This document shows positions 1 to 9,700 of a DNA stretch of 38,632 bases, in pieces; positions within the stretch are counted from its first letter, which is position 1, and each line of letters begins with the position of its first letter. The notes beneath the pieces were generated by a model that saw only the letters and a list, made by a program, of their open reading frames with translations, had not been told where the DNA came from and made no database searches. Origin of the DNA: Actinomycetes bacterium (GTDB lineage: Bacteria; Actinomycetota; Acidimicrobiia; Acidimicrobiales; Ilumatobacteraceae); NCBI GenBank assembly GCA_025359865.1, contig JANYDH010000081.1, positions 1 through 38,632 on the forward strand. The letters run 5' to 3'. A program made the translations under genes and the position numbers.

Positions 1-147
1 GTTGTTGCTGAACTCGTACTTGTGCCGCACAAGTCGGCTCAACATCGGCGACTCACAGCCCACCCGCCGGGCCTACCCGCTGTTGCGGTGCCGAGTCGCG
101 TCGAGTTATCGGCGCTGGCGACATGAAAGTCGACGCGATCCTGCCCG
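1..147. repeat. left copy of a 147-bp dispersed element (inverted relative to 38287-38433)
   Basis: Positions 1-147 match the reverse complement of 38287-38433 with about 10 mismatches and no gaps when aligned by eye. The segment is cut by the window edge, so the element may extend further left. Reading frames through it are open by chance and do not resemble a protein family. It could be an intergenic dispersed repeat, a non-autonomous mobile element or the end of a larger duplicated block. Confidence 0.85.
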
Positions 148-187
148 CATAGCCGGGGCCGGGGTCGGGATCGGGGTCGGGATCGGG

Positions 188-227
188 ATCGGGTACCGCC
201 AACCCCACCCGCAATTTGCGACAGCCT
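188..227. repeat. left copy of a 40-bp repeat block (inverted relative to 38069-38108)
   Basis: Positions 188-227 match the reverse complement of 38069-38108 with two mismatches. The block starts inside a short GC-rich array (about 152-193) built from GGTCGGGATC-like units. Together with the 147-bp block it shows that the left and right repeat clusters share two blocks in the same relative order, mirrored. No gene is visible between 1 and 279. Confidence 0.75.
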
Positions 228-279
228 TTCAGTGACAGCCAAACGCCAAACGTCAACTCAACTCGACGCTCAGCAAGGC

Positions 280-738
280 TTATTGCTTGTTTCCCTTGAC
301 GGAACCCTTCCCGAGGGGTGTGTTGGTCTTGTCGCCGAGCACGCACAACACGGCGTAATCCGGGTTCACCTTCTGGTTCCAACTATCGAGACTGGGCACG
401 ATCCACGACACGAAGTACTTCGAGTCGAAGACGTTGACGCCCACGTATTTTTCAAACCTGGCGTAACACTCACCTTCGGCGAATGTTTCGAGCGCAGCCA
501 TCCCCGGAAACAGGTCTTGGGGGGTATACAACACCTTGGCAAAGATCTCATGTGTATGGAGCGGATCGGAGCATGGCACAACGGGAAGATCAGTCACCGT
601 GGCACCAAGCGCGTCGGTGACCAGTAGACACTGTGCCGCCTCAACTTCGAGTGCCGGCACCGCCTTGGCGGCGTTCGGGTCTTTGTCGTCGCTGCACCCG
701 ACGAGCAGCGAGACTGCGACAAGGCCCAAGCCGAGCAT
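280..738 (-). CDS. septum-formation-family lipoprotein
   Basis: Predicted 152-residue lipoprotein. The N-terminus MLGLGLVAVSLLVGC is a hydrophobic signal ending in a lipobox with the acylated Cys at residue 15, so the mature protein should sit on the outer face of the membrane. The mature part has the spacing of the actinobacterial septum-formation domain (PF13845 type): a Cys near the start (AAQCLL), PCSDPLHTHEIFA, YPG-like LFPGMAALE, a further Cys in GECYARF, a VPSLDSWN motif and a final VLCVLGD. The ATG at 738 lacks a charged n-region and a clear ribosome site. The in-frame GTG at 864 would add about 42 Arg-rich residues and is the alternative. It is divergent from the CIS cap gene and may not belong to the CIS. 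Function in this family is poorly defined. Confidence 0.75.
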   Translation of the reverse strand: MLGLGLVAVSLLVGCSDDKDPNAAKAVPALEVEAAQCLLVTDALGATVTDLPVVPCSDPLHTHEIFAKVLYTPQDLFPGMAALETFAEGECYARFEKYVGVNVFDSKYFVSWIVPSLDSWNQKVNPDYAVLCVLGDKTNTPLGKGSVKGNKQ

Positions 739-899
739 TTGCCGGGGGTGCAGGACGGTTCTCGCGCCAAGATTGCGGCGGCTGAGCCAACGGGAAGAGC
801 GGGCAGGACGGGCGATGCGAGGATCGTAGCCGTCGCGACCGGCACCAAGAGCACAGCGATGCACTACTCTTATCCGGATGAACGGGGCGCGATACTGCC

Positions 900-908
900 G
901 AGGGGTGA
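900..908 (+). promoter_or_regulatory. ribosome binding site selecting the GTG start at 913
   Basis: GAGGGGTGA at 900-908 places its AGGGG core 7 bases before the GTG at 913-915. It favours this start over the in-frame ATGs at 739 and 859, and the resulting protein begins LTLIDESLESFL, as expected for a DUF4255 N-terminus. Confidence 0.6.
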
Positions 909-912
909 CATT

Positions 913-1680
913 GTGCTGACCCTTATCGACGAGAGCCTGGAATCGTTCCTGCGCGCGATGGTCCCGTTGAGCGCGGTCGACATCGACGTGTCGTTCGTAC
1001 CCCCCGACGACGAATGGGGCGCAAAGCTCACCCGACCAACCGTGAGTGTGCACTTGTGGGATGTTCGGCGAAGCATCCAACGGGCCATCACCGGTATCGA
1101 GACGTTCGAGCGTGACGGCGTGACGATGCGTCGGTTGGCGCTACCTCGGGCCGAACTCCACTACGTGATCACTGCATGGGCCTCAGATCCGAGCGACGAA
1201 CGAGCGCTGCTCGGTGCTGTGCTCGTGGCGTTGTTGGGCCATAGCGAAATCCCCATGTCGTTCACCCCTGAACCGCTCCACGACCTCCCACTGCCCGTTC
1301 TCACGGTGGCCCGTGAGGGTGACAACAACGTCAAGCTGATCAAAGACGCGATGAAGCTCGGTCTACAGTTGACGGTCACCGCCGTGGTCGACATCGGCAC
1401 GGGGGTGAGCGTGGCGGCCGTGCCCAGCACGATCGACATCGGCATCACCGACATGCAGTCGGGAGCACGCAGCGTGCCCCCGCGACGCATCGCAGGCGAA
1501 GTACTCGCATCCGGCTACACGGGCGCAATGGTCACCTCGCCGCGGGGCAGCGCAACGGTGGACGAAACCGGCCGGTTCCTCATCAAGGCGTTGCCTGGTG
1601 ACGAGATCATCGTCGTCGGACCAGAAACGCTTTCCGCCACCGCTCCCGTCGAGGGTGGCGTCACGATGGGCAAGCCTTGA
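913..1680 (+). CDS. Pvc16/Afp16-like CIS tail terminator (DUF4255), C-terminally extended
   Basis: A 255-residue protein. Residues 1 to about 180 have the DUF4255/Pvc16_N pattern: a helical start (LIDESLESFLRAMV), beta strands with PTVSVHLWDVRRS, a LHYVITAWA strand, and a helical RALLGAVLVALLGHSEIP segment before a variable region. In Afp and PVC this family caps the distal end of the sheath and tube. The last 60 or so residues (GEVLASGYTG onward, with ETGRFLIKALPGDEI) look like a shortened carboxypeptidase-regulatory-type unit, as found in bulk in the next three proteins. This is the first gene of a plus-strand operon. Its stop is 1 base from the next start, so coupled translation is likely. 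The start rests on the site at 900-908. Confidence 0.78.
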   Translation: MLTLIDESLESFLRAMVPLSAVDIDVSFVPPDDEWGAKLTRPTVSVHLWDVRRSIQRAITGIETFERDGVTMRRLALPRAELHYVITAWASDPSDERALLGAVLVALLGHSEIPMSFTPEPLHDLPLPVLTVAREGDNNVKLIKDAMKLGLQLTVTAVVDIGTGVSVAAVPSTIDIGITDMQSGARSVPPRRIAGEVLASGYTGAMVTSPRGSATVDETGRFLIKALPGDEIIVVGPETLSATAPVEGGVTMGKP

Positions 1681-1681
1681 A

Positions 1682-4186
1682 ATGGCCCTGCGTACCGAAG
1701 TCGGGGCATCCCATCTCAGTGTCACGCCGGGCGTGCCGGTTGTGTTCGACATCGAGGTCACCAACACGTCCGAGGTGATCGACGGCGTGACGGCCACGAT
1801 CAGCGGACTCGACCCGTCATGGGTACAACTGGTCCTGCCGGTGGTCAGCCTGTTCCCCGACTCCACCGCCACACTCAGCCTTCGGCTCTCGTTGCCAAAG
1901 GATTGTCTGGCGGGCGAGTACTTGGTGACAGCACGGGTGGTGTCGGTGATCGACCCAGACCGCTCGTCCGAACACGAGTTCTGGCTGTCGGTCGAACCGC
2001 TGGAACAGGCCTCGATGCGGCTTCGACCAAGTCTGGTGGTCGGCCGCAAGCACGCCCGGTTCGACGCCGTCGTGCAGAACGAAGGCAACGTACCGATCGA
2101 CTTCGCGGTCTCGGTCATCGATCCGACCCGTCTACTCACATGCCGGCTCGAGCCGGCCGGGGTGGTGGTGCCCGCAGGCGAATCCCGATTCGTAGAGCTC
2201 CACGTCAGCGGGCCGCGACCGTGGTTCGCCAACAAGGTCGCACGCGAATTCACCGTCCATGCCGCCGGCACCGGACCCGGCAGTGACGAGACCGACCTCG
2301 AACTCGACGCTCGGGGCGGATTCACCCAAACCCCCCGAATCGCACGCGGCCTCGTCACGTTCCTGATCCTGGCGATGATCGTGGCGCTATGGGCCGGGAT
2401 CTTCGCCTTCGCAGCAGGCCTGCTGGGCGACAAGCCGCCACTGACCAAAGAGGTTGGGGCCACCTTCGACACCAGAGGAAAGTCGCCCGCGCCAGCGCCT
2501 GTGGGAGAACCGGTCGTGCCGGGCGCACCGGTTGCTCCGAGCGTTTCTCAGGTCCCGGCGATCCCTGCCGGAACTGCTGCCCCGGGTGCCGCCGGATCGC
2601 CAGCCGCCGGATCGCCAGCCGCTGGATCGCCAGCCGCTGCCCCCGCCGACGCGGGTGCCACGCCGGCGGCCGCCGCTGGTGCGCAACCGATGGTGTTCCA
2701 AGTCAACCTCGATTCGGTGGGTGTCGCGATCGCCGGCTCGGTCACTGCGAGGGCCAACAAGGAGCCGCTGCCACGAATGGTGGTCCAAATCTTCAGGATC
2801 GACCCGAAGACAGCGGTCCCCCTCACCAAGCCGGGGGCCGACGGGAAACCGCTCCCGGTCCCAACCGCGTCTGCTGCGACGGGCGACGACGGGTCGTACA
2901 GTTTCAACAACCTGTTGCCAGGCGATTACAAGCTGCTCGTCACCGGCGCCGGGTTTGTCGATCAGTGGTCTGGGGGAGCGCCGAACCTGGAAACCGCAAC
3001 GACAGTTTCACTGCCGACCGTGGCCAGGAGACCCGGCGAGGAAGCCGTTCCGACAGTGTTCCCGTTCGTGATGGACGGACAAGACGGTGAACTGAGTGGT
3101 TCGGTGATTGCGCCCGAAAGAAAGCCCGGCGTCGAGATCACTGTGGCACTCAGCCAAGCGGGCGATCCCACTCCGGACTTCACGATTCCCGGCCCCACGT
3201 CCTGCACCGTCGACGGACCCTGCGACTACACGTTCCCAGCGTTGCCGACTCCGGCCAGTTACAAGCTCACGTTCCATTCAGACGGGTTCGACGACCGAGT
3301 GGTCACGCAAGACCTCGGAGCCGGCCAGAAGCTGAACCTCAACACGGTCACCCTTGGGGCTGCGCCAGGCAGCATCCAAGGAGTTGTCACGAGTGGGGGT
3401 GTTCCGAAGGGCGGGGTCAAGGTCACCGTGTCGAGTGGACAGTTCACCAAGACCGTCACCACGCCCACGTCTGGAGCGAAGACAGGTACCTACATCGTCG
3501 AAGGCCTCGAAACACCTCGCACCTACGTGGTCACGATGGCGCTCGATGGGTTCGAAGGACAGACGCAGGCCATCGATCTCTTGCCCGGCGCACCCCAGAC
3601 CGTCAACGGCATCGTGCAGGGTGGGATCGGTACGATCAGTGGATTGGTGACCGACTTCGGCACGCCGCCCGCCGGCCTCGGCGGCGTCAAGGTGGTCGTA
3701 TCCGGCGGCACATTCACGGCCGAGACCGCAACACTCACGGGCGGCAGCGGCGACCCGACGAACGGCACGTACACGATCACCGGGCTTCCCAAGGCCGGTA
3801 GGTACACCGTCACGATGTCACTCGACGGATTCGAGAGCGAGACGCTCGTGGTCCAAATCGGCGACACCCAACCGCTTCAACAAGACGTCCAGTTGAAACG
3901 ATCGAAAGCCACGATCGACGGGGCCGTCAAGATCGCAGGGGCCCCCGCATCCGGTGTCATCGTCGAACTGTCCGACGGCGGCAAACCGCGCTCCACGGTA
4001 ACCGCGACCAACCCGGTCACGAACCAGGCCGGCTACTACATCTTCCCCGACGTCGCCCCCGGCACCTACACCCTTACGTACATCATCGCAGCGACATCAA
4101 CCACTCCCGCGCGGACCCGCGTCTTGCTCATCTCTGTGGTCGTCGGCGACGTTCAGACCCGCAACGTCGATCTGCCTGGCGTCTGA
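1682..4186 (+). CDS. bitopic membrane protein, Ig-like N-domain plus carboxypeptidase-regulatory repeats (834 aa)
   Basis: There is no signal peptide. Residues 1-215 form two Ig-like/NEW3-type beta domains resembling the COG1470 domain (motifs GLDPSWV near 42 and GPRPWFAN near 177). One membrane helix lies at about 223-247 (GLVTFLILAMIVALWAGIF), followed by a Pro/Ala-rich linker (265-335). From about 345 to the end there are roughly five beta-sandwich repeats with the signature of CarboxypepD_reg/Cna-B-like domains (GTYTITGLPKAGRYTVTMSL, then DGFESETL). With Arg before the helix and no leader, I infer N-terminus inside and repeats outside. It is translationally coupled at both ends: ATG 2 bases after the previous stop, and TGATG overlap with the next gene. 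The position next to the cap gene suggests a CIS anchor or surface stalk. COG1470-type proteins are known neighbours of actinobacterial CIS genes. Role inferred. Confidence 0.75.
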   Translation: MALRTEVGASHLSVTPGVPVVFDIEVTNTSEVIDGVTATISGLDPSWVQLVLPVVSLFPDSTATLSLRLSLPKDCLAGEYLVTARVVSVIDPDRSSEHEFWLSVEPLEQASMRLRPSLVVGRKHARFDAVVQNEGNVPIDFAVSVIDPTRLLTCRLEPAGVVVPAGESRFVELHVSGPRPWFANKVAREFTVHAAGTGPGSDETDLELDARGGFTQTPRIARGLVTFLILAMIVALWAGIFAFAAGLLGDKPPLTKEVGATFDTRGKSPAPAPVGEPVVPGAPVAPSVSQVPAIPAGTAAPGAAGSPAAGSPAAGSPAAAPADAGATPAAAAGAQPMVFQVNLDSVGVAIAGSVTARANKEPLPRMVVQIFRIDPKTAVPLTKPGADGKPLPVPTASAATGDDGSYSFNNLLPGDYKLLVTGAGFVDQWSGGAPNLETATTVSLPTVARRPGEEAVPTVFPFVMDGQDGELSGSVIAPERKPGVEITVALSQAGDPTPDFTIPGPTSCTVDGPCDYTFPALPTPASYKLTFHSDGFDDRVVTQDLGAGQKLNLNTVTLGAAPGSIQGVVTSGGVPKGGVKVTVSSGQFTKTVTTPTSGAKTGTYIVEGLETPRTYVVTMALDGFEGQTQAIDLLPGAPQTVNGIVQGGIGTISGLVTDFGTPPAGLGGVKVVVSGGTFTAETATLTGGSGDPTNGTYTITGLPKAGRYTVTMSLDGFESETLVVQIGDTQPLQQDVQLKRSKATIDGAVKIAGAPASGVIVELSDGGKPRSTVTATNPVTNQAGYYIFPDVAPGTYTLTYIIAATSTTPARTRVLLISVVVGDVQTRNVDLPGV
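2591..2635 (+). repeat. 15-bp tandem repeat, three copies (Ala-Gly-Ser-Pro-Ala linker)
   Basis: Three consecutive 15-base units, the third with one substitution, encode AGSPA-type pentapeptides in the linker after the membrane helix. Copy-number change would alter linker length without shifting the frame. Confidence 0.85.
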
Positions 4187-6705
4187 TGTACGCCCAGATC
4201 GAACCCAGCCAGGTTGAGCTGAGCCCGCAGGGCAGCGCCACGCTCACCGTGCACGTCAGCAACGCTGGTTCCACCATCGATGCGTACGAAGTGAACGTGT
4301 TCGGCCTCGACCCATCGTGGGTATCGGTCACGCCTCGGCGCCTCTCGCTGTTCCCGTCCGAATCCGAATCTGTCGCGTTGACGATCACGCTCCCACAGAG
4401 CTTCCCATCCGGGCACCGGATGTTGTCCATCCACGTCCAGTCCGAGAACGACCCAACCGAGTTCACGCTGTTGCAAGCCGGAATGTACGTGGCCGAACAA
4501 CCGCGTCTCCAACTGCGAATCGACCCGGCAGTGGTCACCGGCGGAACTTCTGCCGGATTCGGCATGGTGATCACCAATGAGGGCAACAACACCGTCATCG
4601 CCACCCCCTCCGCCATCGATCCGGAAGAGCTGGCGACCATTACGTTCACGCCGGCCATTGTCGAGTTGAACCCTGGGCAACGCGAGGTCATCCAGGCCGT
4701 CGTCGAGGCCAAACGGCCGTGGTTCGGTCAACCCAAGATCCGCACGTTTACGTTCGTGGCCGAGTCGACGACCAAGAGCGAGATGATGGCGACGTTCATC
4801 CAGAAAGCGCGGATCGGTCGTCTGCTGTTTTCGGTACTCGGTCTGTTGACGGCTGCTGCGGTGTTCTACGTCGTACTCAGCCAGTCGTTCAACAAGGTGG
4901 TCGATAAGACGAGCCTCGACAAGAGCTCGCTCGCCGCTGCGCTCGAGCAGGGCGGAGACGGCAGCACGCGCACACCCGTGCATCCGCCGGTGATCTCGGG
5001 CACCGTCGCAGCGTTCTCCACCGGTGCGCACCTCCCCGGGGTGCAGGCCGACCTGTTCGCTGCCGACGACACCAAAGTCCCGATCGCCACCGAGGCCAGC
5101 AACAACGACGGCGTGTTTGCGTTCGGCAACGTCGGCGCAGGCAAGTACAAGCTGCGGCTCAAGGGTGCCGGCTTCGCTGAGATGTGGTATCCGGATCAGG
5201 CCACGGCCGCGGACGCAAAAGAGATCACGACCGAGTTCAACAAGCCGGTCGAACCGTTGGCCGAAGTCAAGCTCGGCGGGCTACCTGGCATGGTCGCCGG
5301 CTCGGTGATTGCCGACAACCCGATCGGTGCAACCGCGACGCTGCTCGTACCCGGAGCAATCAAGGAAGAAGACGCGAAGGTGCAGACCGTGAAGGTGGCT
5401 GCCGACGGCAGCTTCCTGTTCGCGAAGGTGCAGTCGCCCGCGACGTACGAGTTGGTCATCGAACAAGCCGGATTTGCGCTCGAGACACGCACCGTCCGAG
5501 TCGATCCAGGCCAATCCGTCGAAGGGATCGAAATGGTGCTGCGGCGTGCCGGTGGCGTCATCTCCGGCACGGTGTTCGGGTCGGGTTTGCCACTCGGCGG
5601 GGTCACCGTCGAAGCAACCGACGGCACGGCGATCGTCTCCACCGTCACCTTGACGACCGATGCCGGCAAGGGGACGTATTCGCTGCGTGGACTCGCTACG
5701 CCGGCGGTGTACACGATCACGGTGTCGAAAGCTGGATTCACCAGCGAAACCCGGACGGTCGAACTCAAACCCGAAGCAGAATCGCCGCCCATCGACGTCC
5801 AGTTGCAACTTGCGACGGGATCCATCGGCGGTACCGCAACGTTTGCCGACGGTACCCCTGCCGGAGGTATCACCGTCGCCATTGTTGGCGGCGATACGAC
5901 GATTTCCACCACCACCATCAGTTCGTCGCTGGCCGATCCGTTACAGCTCGGCACCTTTCTTGCCCACGACCTTCCGATTCCGGCCACCTACACCGTGACA
6001 TTCACGAAGGCGGGGTACGGCAGCCAGGTGCTGCTCGTCAATCTCGATCCAGCTACCGGACTTTCCGACAAGCTCGACCTCTTCGTCTCACTTGACCGAA
6101 ATGTCGGCACCGTACAGGGGCAGGTCCTCGGAGCTGACGGCCGGCCGGCGGCTCATGCCACCGTCACGCTCAACGATGGCACGACGGCCCGCACGCTCAT
6201 CACCGCCGACGACCTGACCGTTGGTACCGCTAGGACGGGCGATATCCCGCCGGTGTGGAACTTCGAGTTCAGCAACGTCGCATTCGGCACCTACACGCTC
6301 ACGGCCAGCCTGACCGGCACCACGGACGTCGTCAGCCTCGTCAACGTGACCGACGGGGCAACGCAGCACATTCCCGACATCAGACTCGCGGCACAGGCGT
6401 CGCTCGTCGGATCGGTCACTCTGCTCGACTCCGCTGGCGCCTTCCAGCCAATGCCCGACGCAACCGTGCGCCTCTATCTCGCCACAACATTTCCAGGCAG
6501 TTTCGCCGATGCAGCCGCCACGACTGTCACCGACAAAGACGGTTTATACTCGTTTACCTCGCTCGAGGCACCGCAGGATTTCGTCATCGCGGTTTTCCCC
6601 AACGACAACAGTCCCGATCCGCTCGATTCACGACTAGTCTTGACCGAACCGAGCAAACAGAAGACGGTTGCCGTCTTCCAGATTCTTTCGGCCTCGGTCT
6701 TTTGA
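4186..6705 (+). CDS. bitopic membrane protein, Ig-like N-domain plus carboxypeptidase-regulatory repeats (839 aa)
   Basis: Paralogue of the preceding protein with the same plan. Ig-like region 1-205 contains the shared motifs GLDPSWVSV (near 40) and AKRPWFGQPK (near 175). A single membrane helix lies at about 210-232 (after KARIGR: LLFSVLGLLTAAAVFYVVL), followed by a short Ser/Gly/Thr-Pro linker. From about 262 onward there are about six beta-sandwich repeats (for example GTYSLRGLATPAVYTITVSK followed by AGFTSETRTVEL). No signal peptide. Its ATG overlaps the upstream stop by one base (TGATG at 4184-4188), so stoichiometric coupling is likely. The linker is much shorter than in the upstream paralogue. 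I infer a cytoplasmic N-terminus and an extracytoplasmic repeat stalk. The partner of the N-domain could be the CIS particle. No catalytic motif is visible. Confidence 0.75.
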   Translation: MYAQIEPSQVELSPQGSATLTVHVSNAGSTIDAYEVNVFGLDPSWVSVTPRRLSLFPSESESVALTITLPQSFPSGHRMLSIHVQSENDPTEFTLLQAGMYVAEQPRLQLRIDPAVVTGGTSAGFGMVITNEGNNTVIATPSAIDPEELATITFTPAIVELNPGQREVIQAVVEAKRPWFGQPKIRTFTFVAESTTKSEMMATFIQKARIGRLLFSVLGLLTAAAVFYVVLSQSFNKVVDKTSLDKSSLAAALEQGGDGSTRTPVHPPVISGTVAAFSTGAHLPGVQADLFAADDTKVPIATEASNNDGVFAFGNVGAGKYKLRLKGAGFAEMWYPDQATAADAKEITTEFNKPVEPLAEVKLGGLPGMVAGSVIADNPIGATATLLVPGAIKEEDAKVQTVKVAADGSFLFAKVQSPATYELVIEQAGFALETRTVRVDPGQSVEGIEMVLRRAGGVISGTVFGSGLPLGGVTVEATDGTAIVSTVTLTTDAGKGTYSLRGLATPAVYTITVSKAGFTSETRTVELKPEAESPPIDVQLQLATGSIGGTATFADGTPAGGITVAIVGGDTTISTTTISSSLADPLQLGTFLAHDLPIPATYTVTFTKAGYGSQVLLVNLDPATGLSDKLDLFVSLDRNVGTVQGQVLGADGRPAAHATVTLNDGTTARTLITADDLTVGTARTGDIPPVWNFEFSNVAFGTYTLTASLTGTTDVVSLVNVTDGATQHIPDIRLAAQASLVGSVTLLDSAGAFQPMPDATVRLYLATTFPGSFADAAATTVTDKDGLYSFTSLEAPQDFVIAVFPNDNSPDPLDSRLVLTEPSKQKTVAVFQILSASVF

Positions 6706-6775
6706 CCACCATGCGCACGATTCCGTTCCCGTCGCCCGGCCTCTCGGGTCGCCACACAACGAAAGGTCGCGCGAC

Positions 6776-9700
6776 ATGAGAGTCGACGTCCTCGATCCAG
6801 TGGCCTCGGCCGCTCCCGGCGATACGGCCACGTACCGACTGCGGGTGTTCAACGACACTCGCGGCCCAGCCTCATATCGCATGCGCGTCGTCGGCCTGCG
6901 CGACGACGACACCGATCTCCCGATCGGCGAGCAACACGTTCCAGCCGGCGCAGCGATCGACGTCGACGTCGACGTGCGAGTGCCCAAAGCCTTTGCCGCC
7001 GGCCGCCATGCGTTGGCCGTCGAAGTGCGATCCGATCGCCGAGACGAACGCCCCGGGTTGGCCGGTCTCACCGTTGAAGTGTCCTCCATCCAGCAGGTGA
7101 CGCTGCAGGTCATCCCATCGTCATTGAAGGGCCGGCTGTCGGGTCGGTTCAAGCTCGAGATCGACAACCACGAAACCCGCCCGATCGACCTCCAGTTGGC
7201 GGGCGAAGGCCCGCACCTGAGCGTGCAACTCAAGCGCACCGCAGTCACGCTGCAACCGGGCCAGCGAATCCAGGTCAAGGGCAAGGTCCGCGGAGAAAAG
7301 CGCATGGTGCGCTCTGCTCGTAACCATGTGCTCACGTTCTCGGCCACCGGCAAGTCGGCACCGGTCTACACCGATGCCGGCTATCACCAGCGCCCGATCG
7401 TGCCCCGCCAGTTCCGGATGTTCTTGGCGATACTCGTCATCGTTGCATTGTGGGCTGGTCTGCTCGGTGGCGGTCTCTATCTGTGGAAGACCCGCGATCA
7501 GCGCACCGCAACCGCCGTACTAGCAGCACCTCTGGCCATCGATACAGACGGCGACGGCATTCTCGATACAGCGGCACCTGGGGTGGGAATCGCGATGGGC
7601 ACCGGGCAGACGGGGGCCGACGGCGCGTCAGCAGGCGCCGACGGAGGCGTTGCCGCGCCCGGCGAGACGCCGGCGGCCGTCGCCGTGCCCGAGGCGAAGC
7701 CGCCTCGCCCCACTACCGCAATGCTCAGCGGCACCGTCAAAGCCGGTGCGACAGGCAAGAACAGCGGTGTCAGTTTCACCCTGGTGCCGATCAAGTTGGG
7801 TAACGAGTCGACCACTGATTCAGTCGGGTCTGCTGGTGCCAGCCGGCCCGCGAAGATCTGGCCCGCCCGCTACGGCAGAGCGTCACAGGCCGGTGTCAGC
7901 GACCAGCAGATGACCGAGTCGGTCATCGCACCGCTGTCGACCACGTCCGACGATAAGGGTGTCTGGTTGATCCCCGACGTCAAGATCCCCGACAACTACC
8001 GCCTCGAGGTAAAGGCCAACGGGTTCGACACGCAGCAGTTGGTCGTCAGTTTCTCCGACGATGGCAAGCCGGTCGAATTGAAGGCCATCGAACTGCAGCC
8101 GGGGACGGGTCACGCAAAGGGCGTCGTCAACGGGCCGTCCGGCCCTCTTGGCGGCGTAGCGATCACCATCACCGACGGCACCCTGGTCTTCCAGACCACC
8201 AGTTCGAGCAAGGCTGGCGAGGTCGGTCAATGGGACCTGCCCGGTCTCAGCACCCCGAACAACTACACGCTCACCGCCGAGTTGGCCGGGTATGGCACCG
8301 AGGTCCAACTGCTTCCGCTCGCCCCGGGTGGAGCGAACCTGGCCATGCAGATCAACATGGTTCCCGGGGTCGGCTCCATCCGCGGGATCGCCACCATCGG
8401 CAACCCGCCGCATGGCGGCGTCACGCTCACCGCATCCAACGCCGACCTCACCCGCACAGCCACCAGTTTGACCGTTGATCCACAAGGCGCGTTCCACTTC
8501 CCGCAGCTGCCGCTCGGCGTCTACACCATCACCGCCGCTTCGCCCGGATTCCAGACACAAACCCGCATGGTGACGCTCGGCGATGGTTCGCCAGAGAACC
8601 CTGAGGCCGTCGATTTCGCATTGTTGTCGACATCGGCGTCGGTGTTTGGCGACGTCGTCAACGACCGAGGGGAAAAGCTCGTCGGGGTGGGCATCAAGGT
8701 CAGCCGTGACACCGCAACCATCGACTCGTCGACGGCGGCCACGCCGAGCGCCGGCCGCTTCGAGATCAAGGAGCTTCCCCCCGGCAAGTACGTAGTTGCG
8801 TTCGACATGTTCAACCATGCCCCCGAATCGCGAGCTGTCACGCTGGTGGCCGGGCAAGCCTTGGATCTCGGCACCATCACGATGAAGTTCCGCCTCCAGC
8901 CCACCATCGGCGCCACGGCAGTCGTGACCATTCCGGTGTTCGACACCAACGACGCTCCGCTTACCGGTGCCACGGTGCAGTTCTTGGCCGTAGCCGACAA
9001 CAAGGTCGTACTAGAACGGGCCGACAAGAAGAACGAACAGGCCAGTTTCACGTTCAAGGATGTGCCGATCGGTACCTACACCGTCAAGGTCTCCAGGCCG
9101 AACTACCGCACGGTCACCAAACGGATCACCGTTGGGTTGGATCCGATCACCAAGTCGTTCCAGCTCATCAAGCTCGGCCAAGTGACCGGCGCACTCATCG
9201 ATGCATTCAACAAGTCCCGCCAACTCGATGGCTACTCGTTGAGGATCTTCGCCCTCGATGCAAAGGGCAACCGAGACGGTGACGCGCTCCCCGATCCTCC
9301 AGTCGTGGTCGATCGTGCGACACCCAATCTGGAGGGCAAGATCCTCTGGCAGTCGCCGCCCAATGCGCTTCCCGCCGGCACGTACGAGCTCGACGTCGTC
9401 AAGCCGCCTGCCGGCTACTTGGTTCGAAACACTCAGATCATCGATCCGATCACCATCGGTGCGAAGCCGATGCAGTTCACGATTTCGCCCACCGATGAAG
9501 ACACGATCCGGCTGAACGACCTACTTGCCGTTCCGTATCCAACGCTCAAAGGTCGCCTACTGGTTCCGCTCACGAGCAATGGCGACACGGTCAGCTATAA
9601 GCCGCTCGACGCCACCGTGGCCGTCACGCTCAGCTGCCCCAGCGGCGATTCGAACGTACCAGCTGAGCTCGTCGACACCAACACCGGCGTGCCCGGTCTC

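Noticed and set aside
739-1080. Minus-strand extension of the lipoprotein frame to 1080 (266 residues)
   Set aside because: The extension overlaps the divergent cap gene and would bury the signal peptide and lipobox 128 residues into the protein.
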